Assembly (NCBI RefSeq): GCF_900220985.1
Contig: NZ_OCPC01000001.1
Coordinates: 1,466,836-1,530,835, forward strand
Length of the DNA: 64,000 nt
DNA from: Parahoeflea halophila
GTDB taxonomy: Bacteria > Pseudomonadota > Alphaproteobacteria > Rhizobiales > Rhizobiaceae
Reading direction: 5' to 3'
Below are positions 17,770 through 26,110 of this stretch, in pieces. The notes below the pieces were generated by a model. The model did no database searches, was not told the origin of the DNA, and saw only the letters and a list, made by a program, of their open reading frames with translations. How positions within the stretch are numbered: position 1 is the first letter of the stretch; the number at the start of each line of letters is the position of its first letter. A program made the translations under genes and the position numbers.

Positions 17770-18126
17770 TTATGCTGCCACATCCTTGGCCTTGACCAGC
17801 GAGCGCCCCTCGCAGATCAGCACACCGTCCGCATCCCTGCAGGTGGCCCAGAGGTCGACGAGATGCTTGTCCGGGCGCAGCCTGGTGATTTCGACCTTCG
17901 CCGTCAGTTCGGTTCCCGGCGACGCCTGTGCCAGAAATCTGAGCTCCTGCTTGAGGTAATTCGTGCCTGGTCCCGGAAGCTCGACCCCGAGCAGGAAGGA
18001 AAACAGCGCCGCGACCAGCGGCTCCGGAATGGTTTCGGGAACAGCCGATCCGCTCAAGCTGGCAAAGCCTTCCAGATCTGCCTGAGTGTAACTGCGGCTA
18101 ATGCTCGCCGATTGCCCAACCCGCAT
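17770..18126 (-). CDS. MaoC-like hotdog protein, second small subunit
   Basis: A 118-residue single-hotdog protein of the MaoC/FAS1-dehydratase kind. Features are ETIPEPLVAALFSFLLGVEL, LPGPGTNYLKQELRFLAQ and VDLWATCRDADGVLICEG. It lacks the usual D..N..H hydratase motif, which its partner at 18126-18482 has. The pair may therefore form a two-chain dehydratase, as in some split MaoC proteins. ATG 18126 overlaps the partner's TGA. It is the last gene of the CoA operon and convergent with the hydrolase at 16990. Confidence 0.8.
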   Translation of the reverse strand: MRVGQSASISRSYTQADLEGFASLSGSAVPETIPEPLVAALFSFLLGVELPGPGTNYLKQELRFLAQASPGTELTAKVEITRLRPDKHLVDLWATCRDADGVLICEGRSLVKAKDVAA

Positions 18127-18482
18127 CACGCCACCTCCGCTTCGCCAACCATAAGCTCTGCGCCATCGGACGACCTGACCGCCCGGACAGAAAGCGTACC
18201 GGGACATTCTCCGCTGATAGTCAGCTGAACCGGTTCGCCGGTGTAGCAGGGATTGGGAAACATCATCGACTGGCCCGTCTGCGAAATCTCCGGGTGAGCC
18301 GCAATCAGCAGACCCCAAAGCCTGGTGTAGATCAGCATGCCATGACTGACCGTGCGCCCGAACGCGGTCCGGGCCGAGAATTCGGGATCGACATGGATCG
18401 GATTGTCATCGCCGGAAATCTGCGCGAACAGGTCGAACTCGGTCTGGGTCGGCGTCCATCGGTTTGAGAGCTCGATCTTCAT
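18126..18482 (-). CDS. MaoC-like acyl dehydratase, catalytic small subunit
   Basis: A 118-residue single-hotdog protein carrying the hydratase-2 motif: FAQISGDDNPIHVDPEFSAR with catalytic D and H, then TAFGRTVSHGML. It would hydrate or dehydrate an acyl-CoA. Its start overlaps the end of the ligase gene and its stop overlaps the second hotdog gene. The two proteins probably act as one heteromeric enzyme. Confidence 0.85.
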   Translation of the reverse strand: MKIELSNRWTPTQTEFDLFAQISGDDNPIHVDPEFSARTAFGRTVSHGMLIYTRLWGLLIAAHPEISQTGQSMMFPNPCYTGEPVQLTISGECPGTLSVRAVRSSDGAELMVGEAEVA

Positions 18483-19963
18483 GACAGCAGGGACCTCAAT
18501 TCCGGTTTGCGGACTTTTCCGGCCGCGGTGCGCGGGAAATCCTCCACCAGCGTGACCTTCACCGGCACCTTGTAGGCCGCCATGCGCTCCCGGCTCCAGC
18601 GCCTGATCTCTTCCGGATTAAGGCTGGCGCCAGGGCGGGCAATGATGAAGGCCGCTCCCACTTCGCCCCATTTGGTGTCGGGCATGCTGATCACCGCAGC
18701 CTCGAGCACGTCCTGGTGTTCGTTGAGCACCCGCTCGACTTCGGCCGGATAGACATTCTCGCCGCCGGAAATATACATGTCCTTGATCCTGTCGACGATG
18801 AAGATGTAGCCATCCTCGTCGCGCCGCCCGACATCGCCGGTCCTGAGCCAGCCATCCTCGGTGAAGGCATCCCGCGTGGCTCTTTCGTTCAGATAGTATC
18901 CCGGCGTGATGTTGGGGCCTCGAAGCTGGATCTCCCCGGCCCCCGCCTCCCCGGCGGCCACGCCGTCAAGACGCATCTCGGTCAGCATCTGCGCCCGTCC
19001 GACAGACCCGATCTTCCGCTCGGCGTTTTTCGGATCCATCAGAAATACTGTCGGCCCGGTTTCGGTCATGCCCATGCCGTTGAGCACCTTGGCCCCGAGC
19101 CCGGAAAACAGCCGGATCAGTGGCTCGGGCAAAGGTGCGCCGCCACAGCCGCAGCGGATCGCGCTCCAGTTGATTTCCCCCACGTCGGGCAACAGGCTGA
19201 AGGCCTGGTAGATCGCCGGAACACCGAAAAACTGCGTCACCTTGCCCTGCCGCAGCAGATCGAAGATCTGTCCCGGTTCGAATTTCGGCAGAACCGTCGA
19301 CGAGCCTCCCAGCAGGTACAGAGGCAGCGTGTAGAGATTGATGCCCGCGGTGTGAAACAGCGGCAGAAAATTGACCGAGCGGTCTTCCGCCGTCATCCTC
19401 GTGGCTTGCGAGATGTTGACCGCATTGGCCCAGGCCATCTGCGCCGTCTGAATTACTGCTTTCGGCCGACCTGTTGTTCCCGATGTGAACAACAGGTACC
19501 ATGGCTGGTCCGCAGCCACCGCTGTAACCGGGACTGTTCCGCCGGCTTCGATCCATCCGGCGATATCGGTTTCCATGGCAAATTCGGGAATCCGGAACGC
19601 GCGCGCCACATCGCCAGCTAGCCCGGCCTGAGCCGCATCATGGATGATCGCCCTGGCCCCCACCGGCGCGAGCGTCTCGACCAGTTCCGGCGCCGGCTGC
19701 CGCCAGTTGAGCGGACACAGGATGATGCCGGTTTTCTGGCAGGCAAACAGCGTGATGAAGAACTCGACCCGGTTGAGACACAGGATCGCCAGACGGTCGC
19801 CCTGTTGCAACCCGGCTCGCCTCAATCCGGCAGCAATCGCGTTGGCTGCCATGTTGATATCCGAGAAATGCCACTCCCGCCCGCTTCCGGCATCGACAAA
19901 GGCTGTGGCATCGGGTGAGATTTCGGCTCGCTTTGAGGCCATGTCGGGGATCGTGTCAAACAT
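18479..19963 (-). CDS. AMP-dependent acyl-CoA synthetase/ligase
   Basis: A 494-residue ANL-superfamily ligase that should activate a carboxylic acid with ATP and CoA. It has A3 motif LLFTSGTTGRPKAV, A5 GMGMTETGP, A7 GWLRTGDVG, A8 DRIKDMYISGGENVYPAEVE and the A10 lysine in RTAAGKVRKPEL. ATG 19963 was chosen from the usual N-terminus; the upstream in-frame extension overlaps the hydratase gene. Its substrate (aromatic, alicyclic or medium-chain) is not evident. The operon partners suggest beta-oxidation-like processing of the compound imported by the Liv-type transporter. Confidence 0.9.
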   Translation of the reverse strand: MFDTIPDMASKRAEISPDATAFVDAGSGREWHFSDINMAANAIAAGLRRAGLQQGDRLAILCLNRVEFFITLFACQKTGIILCPLNWRQPAPELVETLAPVGARAIIHDAAQAGLAGDVARAFRIPEFAMETDIAGWIEAGGTVPVTAVAADQPWYLLFTSGTTGRPKAVIQTAQMAWANAVNISQATRMTAEDRSVNFLPLFHTAGINLYTLPLYLLGGSSTVLPKFEPGQIFDLLRQGKVTQFFGVPAIYQAFSLLPDVGEINWSAIRCGCGGAPLPEPLIRLFSGLGAKVLNGMGMTETGPTVFLMDPKNAERKIGSVGRAQMLTEMRLDGVAAGEAGAGEIQLRGPNITPGYYLNERATRDAFTEDGWLRTGDVGRRDEDGYIFIVDRIKDMYISGGENVYPAEVERVLNEHQDVLEAAVISMPDTKWGEVGAAFIIARPGASLNPEEIRRWSRERMAAYKVPVKVTLVEDFPRTAAGKVRKPELRSLLS

Positions 19964-20738
19964 CGGCTTTGGCCCCGATGCGCTCGAGAAGTCGCGACAT
20001 GCCCAAAGTGGTGTCAGCCCGGGCAATCCGGTCCAGGAAGGCCTTCGTCTCAGCCTCCAGCCGAACATTGATTTGCTCGCGGCGATCAGCATCCCAGATA
20101 AGTGCCTTGGCCGTGAGCCGGCTGCCGAATGCGCCATTAGCCGAAAGCTCGACCGCCGTTTCCTCCGGATGATCGGAAATACCTCTCGCCAGCCCCAGAT
20201 CGCATAGCTCCTGCGCAGACAGTCTCCCGTCCGATTGCAGCCACTCGAGCGTGCGTCCGGCGCCGATACGTTCCGGCAGCACCGCTGTCCAGCCTCCGTC
20301 GGGAGCAAAGCCGACCTGCGGATAATAGGGCTGCACAAAGGCGTCAGGTGCCAGCACCGCAAGGTCAGCAGCAAACAGCAACCCGGCGGAACCGCCGGTG
20401 ATCGCCCCGCGTGCGGCCACCACGACAAGGCGGGGCATGGCAATCAGCCGGGCAACGATTGCCTGCAGAGGCGGGACCACCTGACCCGCATAGGCGACAG
20501 CTTCCCCGGCCAGCGATGCCTGATGAAATCCGCGCACGTCGCCCCCGCTCGAGAAGTTCCGCCCGCCGCAGAGCAGGATGACTTTTGCATCCTTTGCCTC
20601 GGCGTCGTTGAGGGCAGCAGCCAGGTCCCGCAGCAAATCGGGTTCCAGGGAATTGGCCCGGCCGCCGTTAAGTGTCAGCCGCGCGCACAGCGTGCCGTCA
20701 GCCAGTTCAAGCATTTGCAAACTGATCCGCGGTGTCAT
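19956..20738 (-). CDS. Enoyl-CoA hydratase/isomerase family protein
   Basis: A 260-residue crotonase-superfamily protein. The oxyanion-hole segments are GGRNFSSGGDVRGFH and VVAARGAITGGSAGLLFAAD. The second catalytic Glu position reads PYYPQVGFAPDGGWT, so the usual glutamates are not obvious and the exact reaction is uncertain (hydratase, isomerase or ring hydrolase). It overlaps the regulator and ligase genes at either end. Confidence 0.85.
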   Translation of the reverse strand: MTPRISLQMLELADGTLCARLTLNGGRANSLEPDLLRDLAAALNDAEAKDAKVILLCGGRNFSSGGDVRGFHQASLAGEAVAYAGQVVPPLQAIVARLIAMPRLVVVAARGAITGGSAGLLFAADLAVLAPDAFVQPYYPQVGFAPDGGWTAVLPERIGAGRTLEWLQSDGRLSAQELCDLGLARGISDHPEETAVELSANGAFGSRLTAKALIWDADRREQINVRLEAETKAFLDRIARADTTLGMSRLLERIGAKADV

Positions 20739-21325
20739 GGCGCCAGGCCGTCGCGGATCATCGCGAAAGCTTCATCGACGATGTGGTCGATATCGGACGT
20801 GTCGTCCCACAACACGTACCGCTCGCCCAGCGTTTTGGCGATGCCCATCAGCGCCCAGGCGCGGACCTCGGCATCACCCGGGCGCAATTCGCCCGCTGCG
20901 GCGGCCTCGGAAAGCTGCACTGCATAGGCCTTGGCGAAACTGGTGAAATAGGCCTTGTAGGCCTCGGAATCGATGAATCGGGCTTCCTCGACGATCCGGT
21001 ACAGCGACGGACGTGCGGCAACAAAGCGCAGGAAGGCCTTGAGCCCGGCCCGCTCGGCATCCAGCCGGTTCGGCGCGTCGGTCACGGCTTCGGTGACGAC
21101 GCCGCGCGTCAGCTGACCCATTTCCAGAACCAGTTCCCGGAACACGTCTTCCTTGCTGGAAAAATAGATATAGAACGTACCAAGCGCTGTCTTGGCTTGC
21201 CGGGTGATGTCCGCAATCGAGGCGGCCGAAAACCCCTGCTCGCCGATCGTGGCCTCTGCCGCACGCAGGATCTGCTCGCGCCGGGCGATGCCTCTCTTGG
21301 TTCTGGGGTAAGCATTGGTCGCCAT
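20735..21325 (-). CDS. TetR-family transcriptional regulator
   Basis: A 196-residue TetR-type repressor with helix-turn-helix FSAASIADITRQAKTALGTF followed by the conserved YIYFSSKEDVFREL. ATG 21325 is taken; an ATG at 21346 would add seven residues and overlap the operator. It is the first gene of the CoA operon, overlapping the hydratase gene. The palindrome over its start recurs upstream of the LivK-like gene, so it probably represses both units until an acyl-CoA or acid ligand binds. Confidence 0.88.
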   Translation of the reverse strand: MATNAYPRTKRGIARREQILRAAEATIGEQGFSAASIADITRQAKTALGTFYIYFSSKEDVFRELVLEMGQLTRGVVTEAVTDAPNRLDAERAGLKAFLRFVAARPSLYRIVEEARFIDSEAYKAYFTSFAKAYAVQLSEAAAAGELRPGDAEVRAWALMGIAKTLGERYVLWDDTSDIDHIVDEAFAMIRDGLAP

Positions 21326-21328
21326 AAA

Positions 21329-21348
21329 ACATGAATACTGATTCATAT
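21329..21348. promoter_or_regulatory. Candidate TetR autoregulatory operator
   Basis: ACATGAAT-ACTG-ATTCATAT matches the palindrome at 12101-12120 in 18 of 20 positions, including the 4-bp spacing. It lies directly upstream of the TetR start at 21325, as expected for an autoregulatory site. Confidence 0.7.
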
Positions 21349-21431
21349 TTCAATTTGCAAGCTCTCAGACTGTCATTTGCCGATCACCCAACCAAGCTGC
21401 TGAACCAGTTCGTGACGACCGGAACACCAGG

Positions 21432-23918
21432 CTAAGCCGAGATCTGTGCCTCGAGTGCCTCGACGACCGCTTGCGATATCGACTGATTTGCTTCAACCGA
21501 TTGAAGCGGACAGGGCTTGTCCAGCCGTTTGAGCGTCTTGCTGATGTCGAAGGAATTCGCCGCGCGCAGGCGCGACAATTCCTGCCAGGTGACAGGAACG
21601 GCGACCGGGGCACCCTTGCGCGCCCGGATCGAATAGGGCGCCACCGCCGTCGATCCTCTGTCATTGCGCAACCAGTCGATGAAGATCTTGCCCTTTCGTT
21701 TCGCCTTCGACATCGTCGCCACATAGCGGTCCGGATTGCGCTGCGCCATGAAGCTGGCAACGGTGCGCGCAAAGACGGTGACCGTTTCCCATTCAGCCGT
21801 CCGTCTGAGCGGCACCACCACATGCACGCCCTTGCCGCCGGTGACCATCGGCACGCTTTCAAGCCCGATGCCGGCGAGCAGATCGCGCACATCCCTGGCA
21901 GCCTTCTTGACGTCGGAGAATGTCAGCCCTTCATCCGGGTCAAGATCGAAAACCAACCGGTCCGGCTTCTCCAGAATATCGGTACGCGCCCCCCAGATGT
22001 GAAACTCGATGGTGCCCATCTGCGCCGCGGCGGCAAAGCCTGCCGCGTCCCTGATTACCATGTAGGGTTCGGTCTTGCCGGAACTTTCCTCAATGTCGAC
22101 GGTCCCTATCCCGTCGGGAAACCCCTTGCCCGCATGCTTCTGGAAAAAACAGTCCCCGTCCCTGCCGTCCGGGCACCTGAGCAGCGACACCGGGCGATCT
22201 CCCGACGACTGCAGCATCCGCTTGGAAGCCTTGGCGTAATATGCCGCCACGTCGCCCTTCGTGCATCCGGCATCGGGAAACACCACCCGGTCCGGGCTGC
22301 TGATGCGCACGCCCAGCACGGTCCTGGTTTCACCGCTGGCCTTTTCCGGTTTCTCAAGTTTCACCACCTCTGCCTCCTTGTCCTCGCGCATGCCCTGAAA
22401 CACGCCATGCCGGATACTGCCCTGATCCGTAAGCTCGGCATACTCAACCTCAACCACCAGATCGGGCCTGACCCAGCGGGCAGAGCGGGCGACATCGCCC
22501 GGAACCTCGGCAAAGGGGCTGGTCTCTCGCATGCGCTTCCGCATCAGGGAGGAAAGCCTGTCGAGATCGGCTTCACCGAACCCGGCGCCTACGCGACCCC
22601 GATAGACGAACTTCCCATTTTCACGTGAGCCGACCAGCAGTGACGCGAATGGTCGGTGCTTTGCAGACGAGGGCGAGAAACCGCCGACGATGAATTCTTG
22701 TCTCTGCTTGGTCTTGATCTTCAGCCAGCTGCCGCTGCGGGTGCCCGCATAGGTGCTGTCGCAGGCCTTGCTGATGATCCCTTCCCCACTAGCCTTCTCG
22801 ACCGCCTCGAAAACCTCGGGCCCGTGCCCGGCCACGTGCTCGGAGTATCGGATCGGCGTGTCCTTTCCCTGCCCCTCGAGCAGCAACGCCAGCGCTGCCT
22901 TGCGCTCCGTCAACGGCTGCTTGTGGAGCTTCTCACCATTGAGTTCGAGCAGATCAAAGGCCATGAAAATGACCGGCCGCCCCTTTTCAAGATCGGCTTG
23001 AAGCGCCGAGAAGGGCGAACCGCTTGCCTTGCCTGCCGAAACCACCTCGCCATCGATCAACGCATTGCGGCAATCAAGGGCTGCGAAAGCCTCCGGCAAT
23101 CCGGTATAGCGATCGCTCCAGTCGCGACCGGAGCGGGTGTAGAGCTTTACCCCGCTCTTTCCCAGGGCGGCCAGACAACGGTAGCCATCGAACTTCGTCT
23201 CATGCAGCCACTCATCGCCTTCAGGCACCTGGTCGCTGAGCTTGGCCAGTTGCGGCTTGCGAAACCTCGGGGTCGGCAACGTGAAAGTGACCTTGTCGTG
23301 TTTTTTCCGGGCAGCCTTTGTCGGCTGCTTGCGAGGTGCTGTGCCCGCCGCGATCTCGTCCATACTCCGGGCACTGGCGACGCTGGTGACGTAGCGCTGG
23401 ATGAGACCGTCTTCGTCCTCTTCCTCGAAACTGTCGTGTTCCTTGATCAGCAACCAGTTTTCGCGCTTTTCCTTGGTACGCATCCGAACCAGGGTCCAGC
23501 GCCCTTTCATTCTCTGCCCGTGCAGGATGAATTTAAGCTTTCCCGATTTCAAACCCTTGGCGAAATCCTCCTGCGGCTCCCACCAGCCCTGGTCCCAAAG
23601 CATCACGGTGCCTGCACCATACTGCTTTGCCGGGATCGTGCCTTCGAAACCGCCATAATCGAGCGGGTGATCTTCCGTCCGTACCGCCAGCCGCTTGACC
23701 GAGGTCATGGCACTTGGCCCCTTGGTGACCGCCCAGCTCAGTAGGACCCCTTCCCATTCCAGGCGAAAATCATAGTGCAGCCGCCGGGCATCATGCTTCT
23801 GCACCACGAAGGCCGGCCGGTCGGACGCCTTGGACTGCGCATCGCCACTCGGTTCTGCTGTCTTGCTGAAATCCCGCTTGGCGACATACTCGGCAAGCCT
23901 GTCGGCCGACACAGACAT
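21432..23918 (-). CDS. ligD: Multifunctional DNA ligase D (NHEJ)
   Basis: An 828-residue three-domain protein. Order from the N-terminus: 3'-phosphoesterase (about 30-190; FVVQKHDARRLHYDFRLEW), ATP-dependent ligase (about 220-520; the KFDGYR motif carries the AMP-accepting lysine) and primase/polymerase (about 540-828; VFDLDPDEGLTF with catalytic aspartates, and HVVVPL). It repairs double-strand breaks with Ku. ATG 23918 overlaps the Ku stop codon. The phosphoesterase-ligase-polymerase order matches rhizobial LigD and differs from the mycobacterial order. Confidence 0.95.
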   Translation of the reverse strand: MSVSADRLAEYVAKRDFSKTAEPSGDAQSKASDRPAFVVQKHDARRLHYDFRLEWEGVLLSWAVTKGPSAMTSVKRLAVRTEDHPLDYGGFEGTIPAKQYGAGTVMLWDQGWWEPQEDFAKGLKSGKLKFILHGQRMKGRWTLVRMRTKEKRENWLLIKEHDSFEEEDEDGLIQRYVTSVASARSMDEIAAGTAPRKQPTKAARKKHDKVTFTLPTPRFRKPQLAKLSDQVPEGDEWLHETKFDGYRCLAALGKSGVKLYTRSGRDWSDRYTGLPEAFAALDCRNALIDGEVVSAGKASGSPFSALQADLEKGRPVIFMAFDLLELNGEKLHKQPLTERKAALALLLEGQGKDTPIRYSEHVAGHGPEVFEAVEKASGEGIISKACDSTYAGTRSGSWLKIKTKQRQEFIVGGFSPSSAKHRPFASLLVGSRENGKFVYRGRVGAGFGEADLDRLSSLMRKRMRETSPFAEVPGDVARSARWVRPDLVVEVEYAELTDQGSIRHGVFQGMREDKEAEVVKLEKPEKASGETRTVLGVRISSPDRVVFPDAGCTKGDVAAYYAKASKRMLQSSGDRPVSLLRCPDGRDGDCFFQKHAGKGFPDGIGTVDIEESSGKTEPYMVIRDAAGFAAAAQMGTIEFHIWGARTDILEKPDRLVFDLDPDEGLTFSDVKKAARDVRDLLAGIGLESVPMVTGGKGVHVVVPLRRTAEWETVTVFARTVASFMAQRNPDRYVATMSKAKRKGKIFIDWLRNDRGSTAVAPYSIRARKGAPVAVPVTWQELSRLRAANSFDISKTLKRLDKPCPLQSVEANQSISQAVVEALEAQISA

Positions 23919-24802
23919 CAGGCCGACTTCTTCTTCGCCGCTGTCTTGGAGGTCTTGGAATTGGCCTTGCCCGACTTGCTGGCGGATTTGCCGGAAGATT
24001 TGCCGTCAGCCTTGGCCAGGCTTTGCTTCAGGGCAGCCATCAGATCAATCACATTGTCGCCACCGCCACTTTCGCCTTCGCTGTCATCAGTCTGGACACG
24101 CTTGGTCGACTTGCTTCTGGTCTTGCGCTCAATCAGCTCCTTGAGCGCGATTGAGTAATTGTCCTTGAACGCATCGGCCTTGAACGGACCGGCTTTGCGC
24201 TCAATCAACGACTTGGCCACCTCGAGCAATTCCTCGTCGGCCGTGTCATCCTCGATGTCGGAAAACAGTGGGTCCGCATCGCGGATTTCCTCGGCGTAGT
24301 GCAACGTTTCGAGCAACAGCCCGTCACCGCAGGGTTTGACGGCTGCGAGATATTCCTTTCCGCGCATCGTGACCTGGCCGAGCCCCACCATCTTGGTCGA
24401 GCGCAGCGCGTCGCGCACAACGCGGTAAGCGTCTTCCGCCAGGTCGTCAGTCGGCACCAGGTAATAAGGCTTGTCGAAGTAGAGCGGGGGGATTTCACAG
24501 GCGTCGACGAACTGGACCAGCTCTAGCGTCTTCTTGGTTTCGAGCTTGATCTCGTCAATGTCGTCGGGATCGATCAGCAGGTACTGATCCTTTTCGTACT
24601 CGTAGCCCTTCATGATATCGCCGGCATCGACCGGGCCGACGCCGGGCACCGTCTTCTGGTAGCGCACAGACTTGCCCGAAGGCTCGTGAATCTGGCGGAA
24701 GCTGACACGCGCACCCGTTTTCGTTGCCGAGTACATTTCCACCGGGATCGACACCAGCGACAGGCGGAGTTGCCCCTTCCAGACCGGTCGTGCAGCCATC
24801 AT
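23918..24802 (-). CDS. ku: Non-homologous end joining protein Ku
   Basis: A 294-residue Ku homodimer subunit that binds DNA ends and recruits LigD. The N-terminus ARPVWKGQLRLSLVSIPVEM is typical, as are SGKSVRYQKTV and the DKPYYLVP segment. The C-terminal 60 residues form a Lys/Ser/Ala-rich tail (SGKSASKSGKANSKTSKTAA), which in other bacteria extends DNA binding. It sits directly upstream of and overlaps ligD. Stationary-phase or stress expression is typical of the pair, but no matching promoter was identified. Confidence 0.93.
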   Translation of the reverse strand: MMAARPVWKGQLRLSLVSIPVEMYSATKTGARVSFRQIHEPSGKSVRYQKTVPGVGPVDAGDIMKGYEYEKDQYLLIDPDDIDEIKLETKKTLELVQFVDACEIPPLYFDKPYYLVPTDDLAEDAYRVVRDALRSTKMVGLGQVTMRGKEYLAAVKPCGDGLLLETLHYAEEIRDADPLFSDIEDDTADEELLEVAKSLIERKAGPFKADAFKDNYSIALKELIERKTRSKSTKRVQTDDSEGESGGGDNVIDLMAALKQSLAKADGKSSGKSASKSGKANSKTSKTAAKKKSA

Positions 24803-24867
24803 CTACTCCAGACTTCGAGTGTCATGTGAAAGGATGGGGCGTGTTGACATCCCCACCAACCCAGGCC

Positions 24868-25098
24868 TCAGGCATTGCTCCCGACATCGGAATAATGCTC
24901 ACCGGCGCGCAGCTTCGGTGCGAGCATCCAGGCAAGCGGAACTGCAGCCACGAAGCCAGCCACGATGACAGCGGGCAAGAGATACCTGGCCTGCTCGGCG
25001 AGCGCGGGGATGGATAACACGGTGATCGCACCGGCTCCGAAGAGCACGGCATTGATGGGCAGGGCGATCGTGCCGGCGATGAATGTGCGGGTTCGCAT
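24868..25098 (-). CDS. Small two-TM membrane protein
   Basis: A 76-residue protein with two hydrophobic stretches (TIALPINAVLFGAGAITVL and YLLPAVIVAGFVAAVPLAWM) and a hydrophilic C-terminus KLRAGEHYSDVGSNA. AGGAG lies seven bases before ATG 25098. It is upstream of and co-oriented with ku/ligD. I do not recognise a characterised family. Confidence 0.65.
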   Translation of the reverse strand: MRTRTFIAGTIALPINAVLFGAGAITVLSIPALAEQARYLLPAVIVAGFVAAVPLAWMLAPKLRAGEHYSDVGSNA

Positions 25099-25165
25099 GG
25101 CGTTCTCCTGGCTTCAGAGTCAAACGCCAAAACCCTGCTCGGGTTCCATCCGCTTTGCAGCAGGT

Positions 25166-25300
25166 CTACTGCAGCACGTCTTCCGGATGGATCGGGTATT
25201 TCCTACCTTGCACGCCGGTTGCCTTGTGCACCGCATCGGGGATTGCCCGGCCGCACTGCTGACCCCCAGCTCACCAATGCCGTTGTTGCCGGGCGGGTTG
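25166..25300 (-). pseudogene. Molybdenum hydroxylase large-subunit C-terminal relic
   Basis: On the reverse strand NNGIGELGVSSA is followed after a frameshift by AIPDAVHKATGVQGRKYPIH and PEDVLQ-stop. In xanthine dehydrogenase/aldehyde oxidase large subunits the last 50 residues read G.GE.G....A.AIANAVF.ATG.R.R..PI. The order and spacing match. The stop is at 25166-25168. No upstream part of the enzyme, which would be over 2 kb, is present, so this is a deletion remnant. Confidence 0.65.
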
Positions 25301-25426
25301 GAATGTTGTGAACTGGTATCCGGTCTTGGAATCGGCCGCGGTCCACCCGGCAACGAAGCAGGCCGGGGGGGCGGTTCACCCGTCTGGCCAGTGTCGATTG
25401 CGCGCAAGGTACTTGTCTCGGCATTG

Positions 25427-25755
25427 TCAGACTTCCACCACCGGTTCGAAGCCCTCATGGATGAGCCGCTAGCCGCCGAACGACATCGGATTCCTTTTTG
25501 GGTCCATGCGCGGATCGACCTTTTCGGGGTTCTCCATCCAGTCGTTCATCGTCTTCATGGTCGTGTCGCTTGTCTCTTCGTCGGGCCACTCGATCCAGGA
25601 AAATAAACTGTTTCGTCATCCTTAGCCTGCACGGCTGTGCGGAAATCCGCGACCTTGCCTTCCGTGAAGTTGGTCCCGAGTCCCAGGTTACGATCATGCC
25701 GAAGCCAGCCTTGTTAAAGATGCCGGAAATCCAATGCCCCCTTGTCTCCAATCGA
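25427..25755 (-). pseudogene. DUF1428-family pseudogene
   Basis: Reverse-strand pieces in different frames assemble into a DUF1428 protein: GIFNKAGFGMIVTW; then TEGKVADFRTAVQAKDDETV; then after a lost base near 25600 SWIEWPDEETSDTTMKTMND; and NPEKVDPRMDPKRNPMSFGG. TAG at 25469-25471 replaces an expected Lys codon, followed by RLIHEGFEPVVEV and the original TGA at 25427-25429. Expected family features are SWIEWP..., DPRM...NPMPFDGKRMI..GFE. Two frameshifts and a nonsense codon make it non-functional. The N-terminal part is not recognisable. Confidence 0.75.
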
Positions 25756-25838
25756 GTCAGAACCGGCTCATCCGTATCTGCTCCAATTGTCGCATTTCTT
25801 AAGGGCTTTTGCTCCCGGATATTGGGTTGGTCCTAATT

Positions 25839-26042
25839 GGAACCATGGTTCCTTCTAACCTGATTTACCAATCGTAACGGGGCGGCCGACTGAATGGCCG
25901 AAATGACGGCTTGAAAACCGCCCTGCCGTTAATTCGGCTCCAGACACAGCCAATCTGGCAATGCGCGACCATCTGACAGTCATGCGCTACTGGTTTTATT
26001 AGACAAAATCATTTCTACTCGACACGGAACCAACGGGTTCCG
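25839..26042. repeat. Two GGAACC/GGTTCC palindromes upstream of aldo/keto reductase
   Basis: GGAACC-AT-GGTTCC (25839-25852) and CGGAACC-AACG-GGTTCCG (26025-26042) are perfect inverted repeats of the same half-site, 186 bp apart. GGAAC is also the -35 element of rhizobial EcfG promoters, but no CGTT -10 element lies at the correct distance. The second is 69 bp from the aldo/keto reductase start. The rest of 25756-26110 shows no gene. Confidence 0.4.
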
Positions 26043-26110
26043 GCCGACATTGCAAGCTGCTTGCCAAGTAGCCTGCACTGGCACTCGATTTTACAGCCTA
26101 AGGATAGATC

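Noticed and set aside
25839-25870. EcfG-type promoter (GGAAC ... CGTT)
   Set aside because: The -35-like GGAAC is present but no CGTT or GTT lies 16-18 bases further on either strand.
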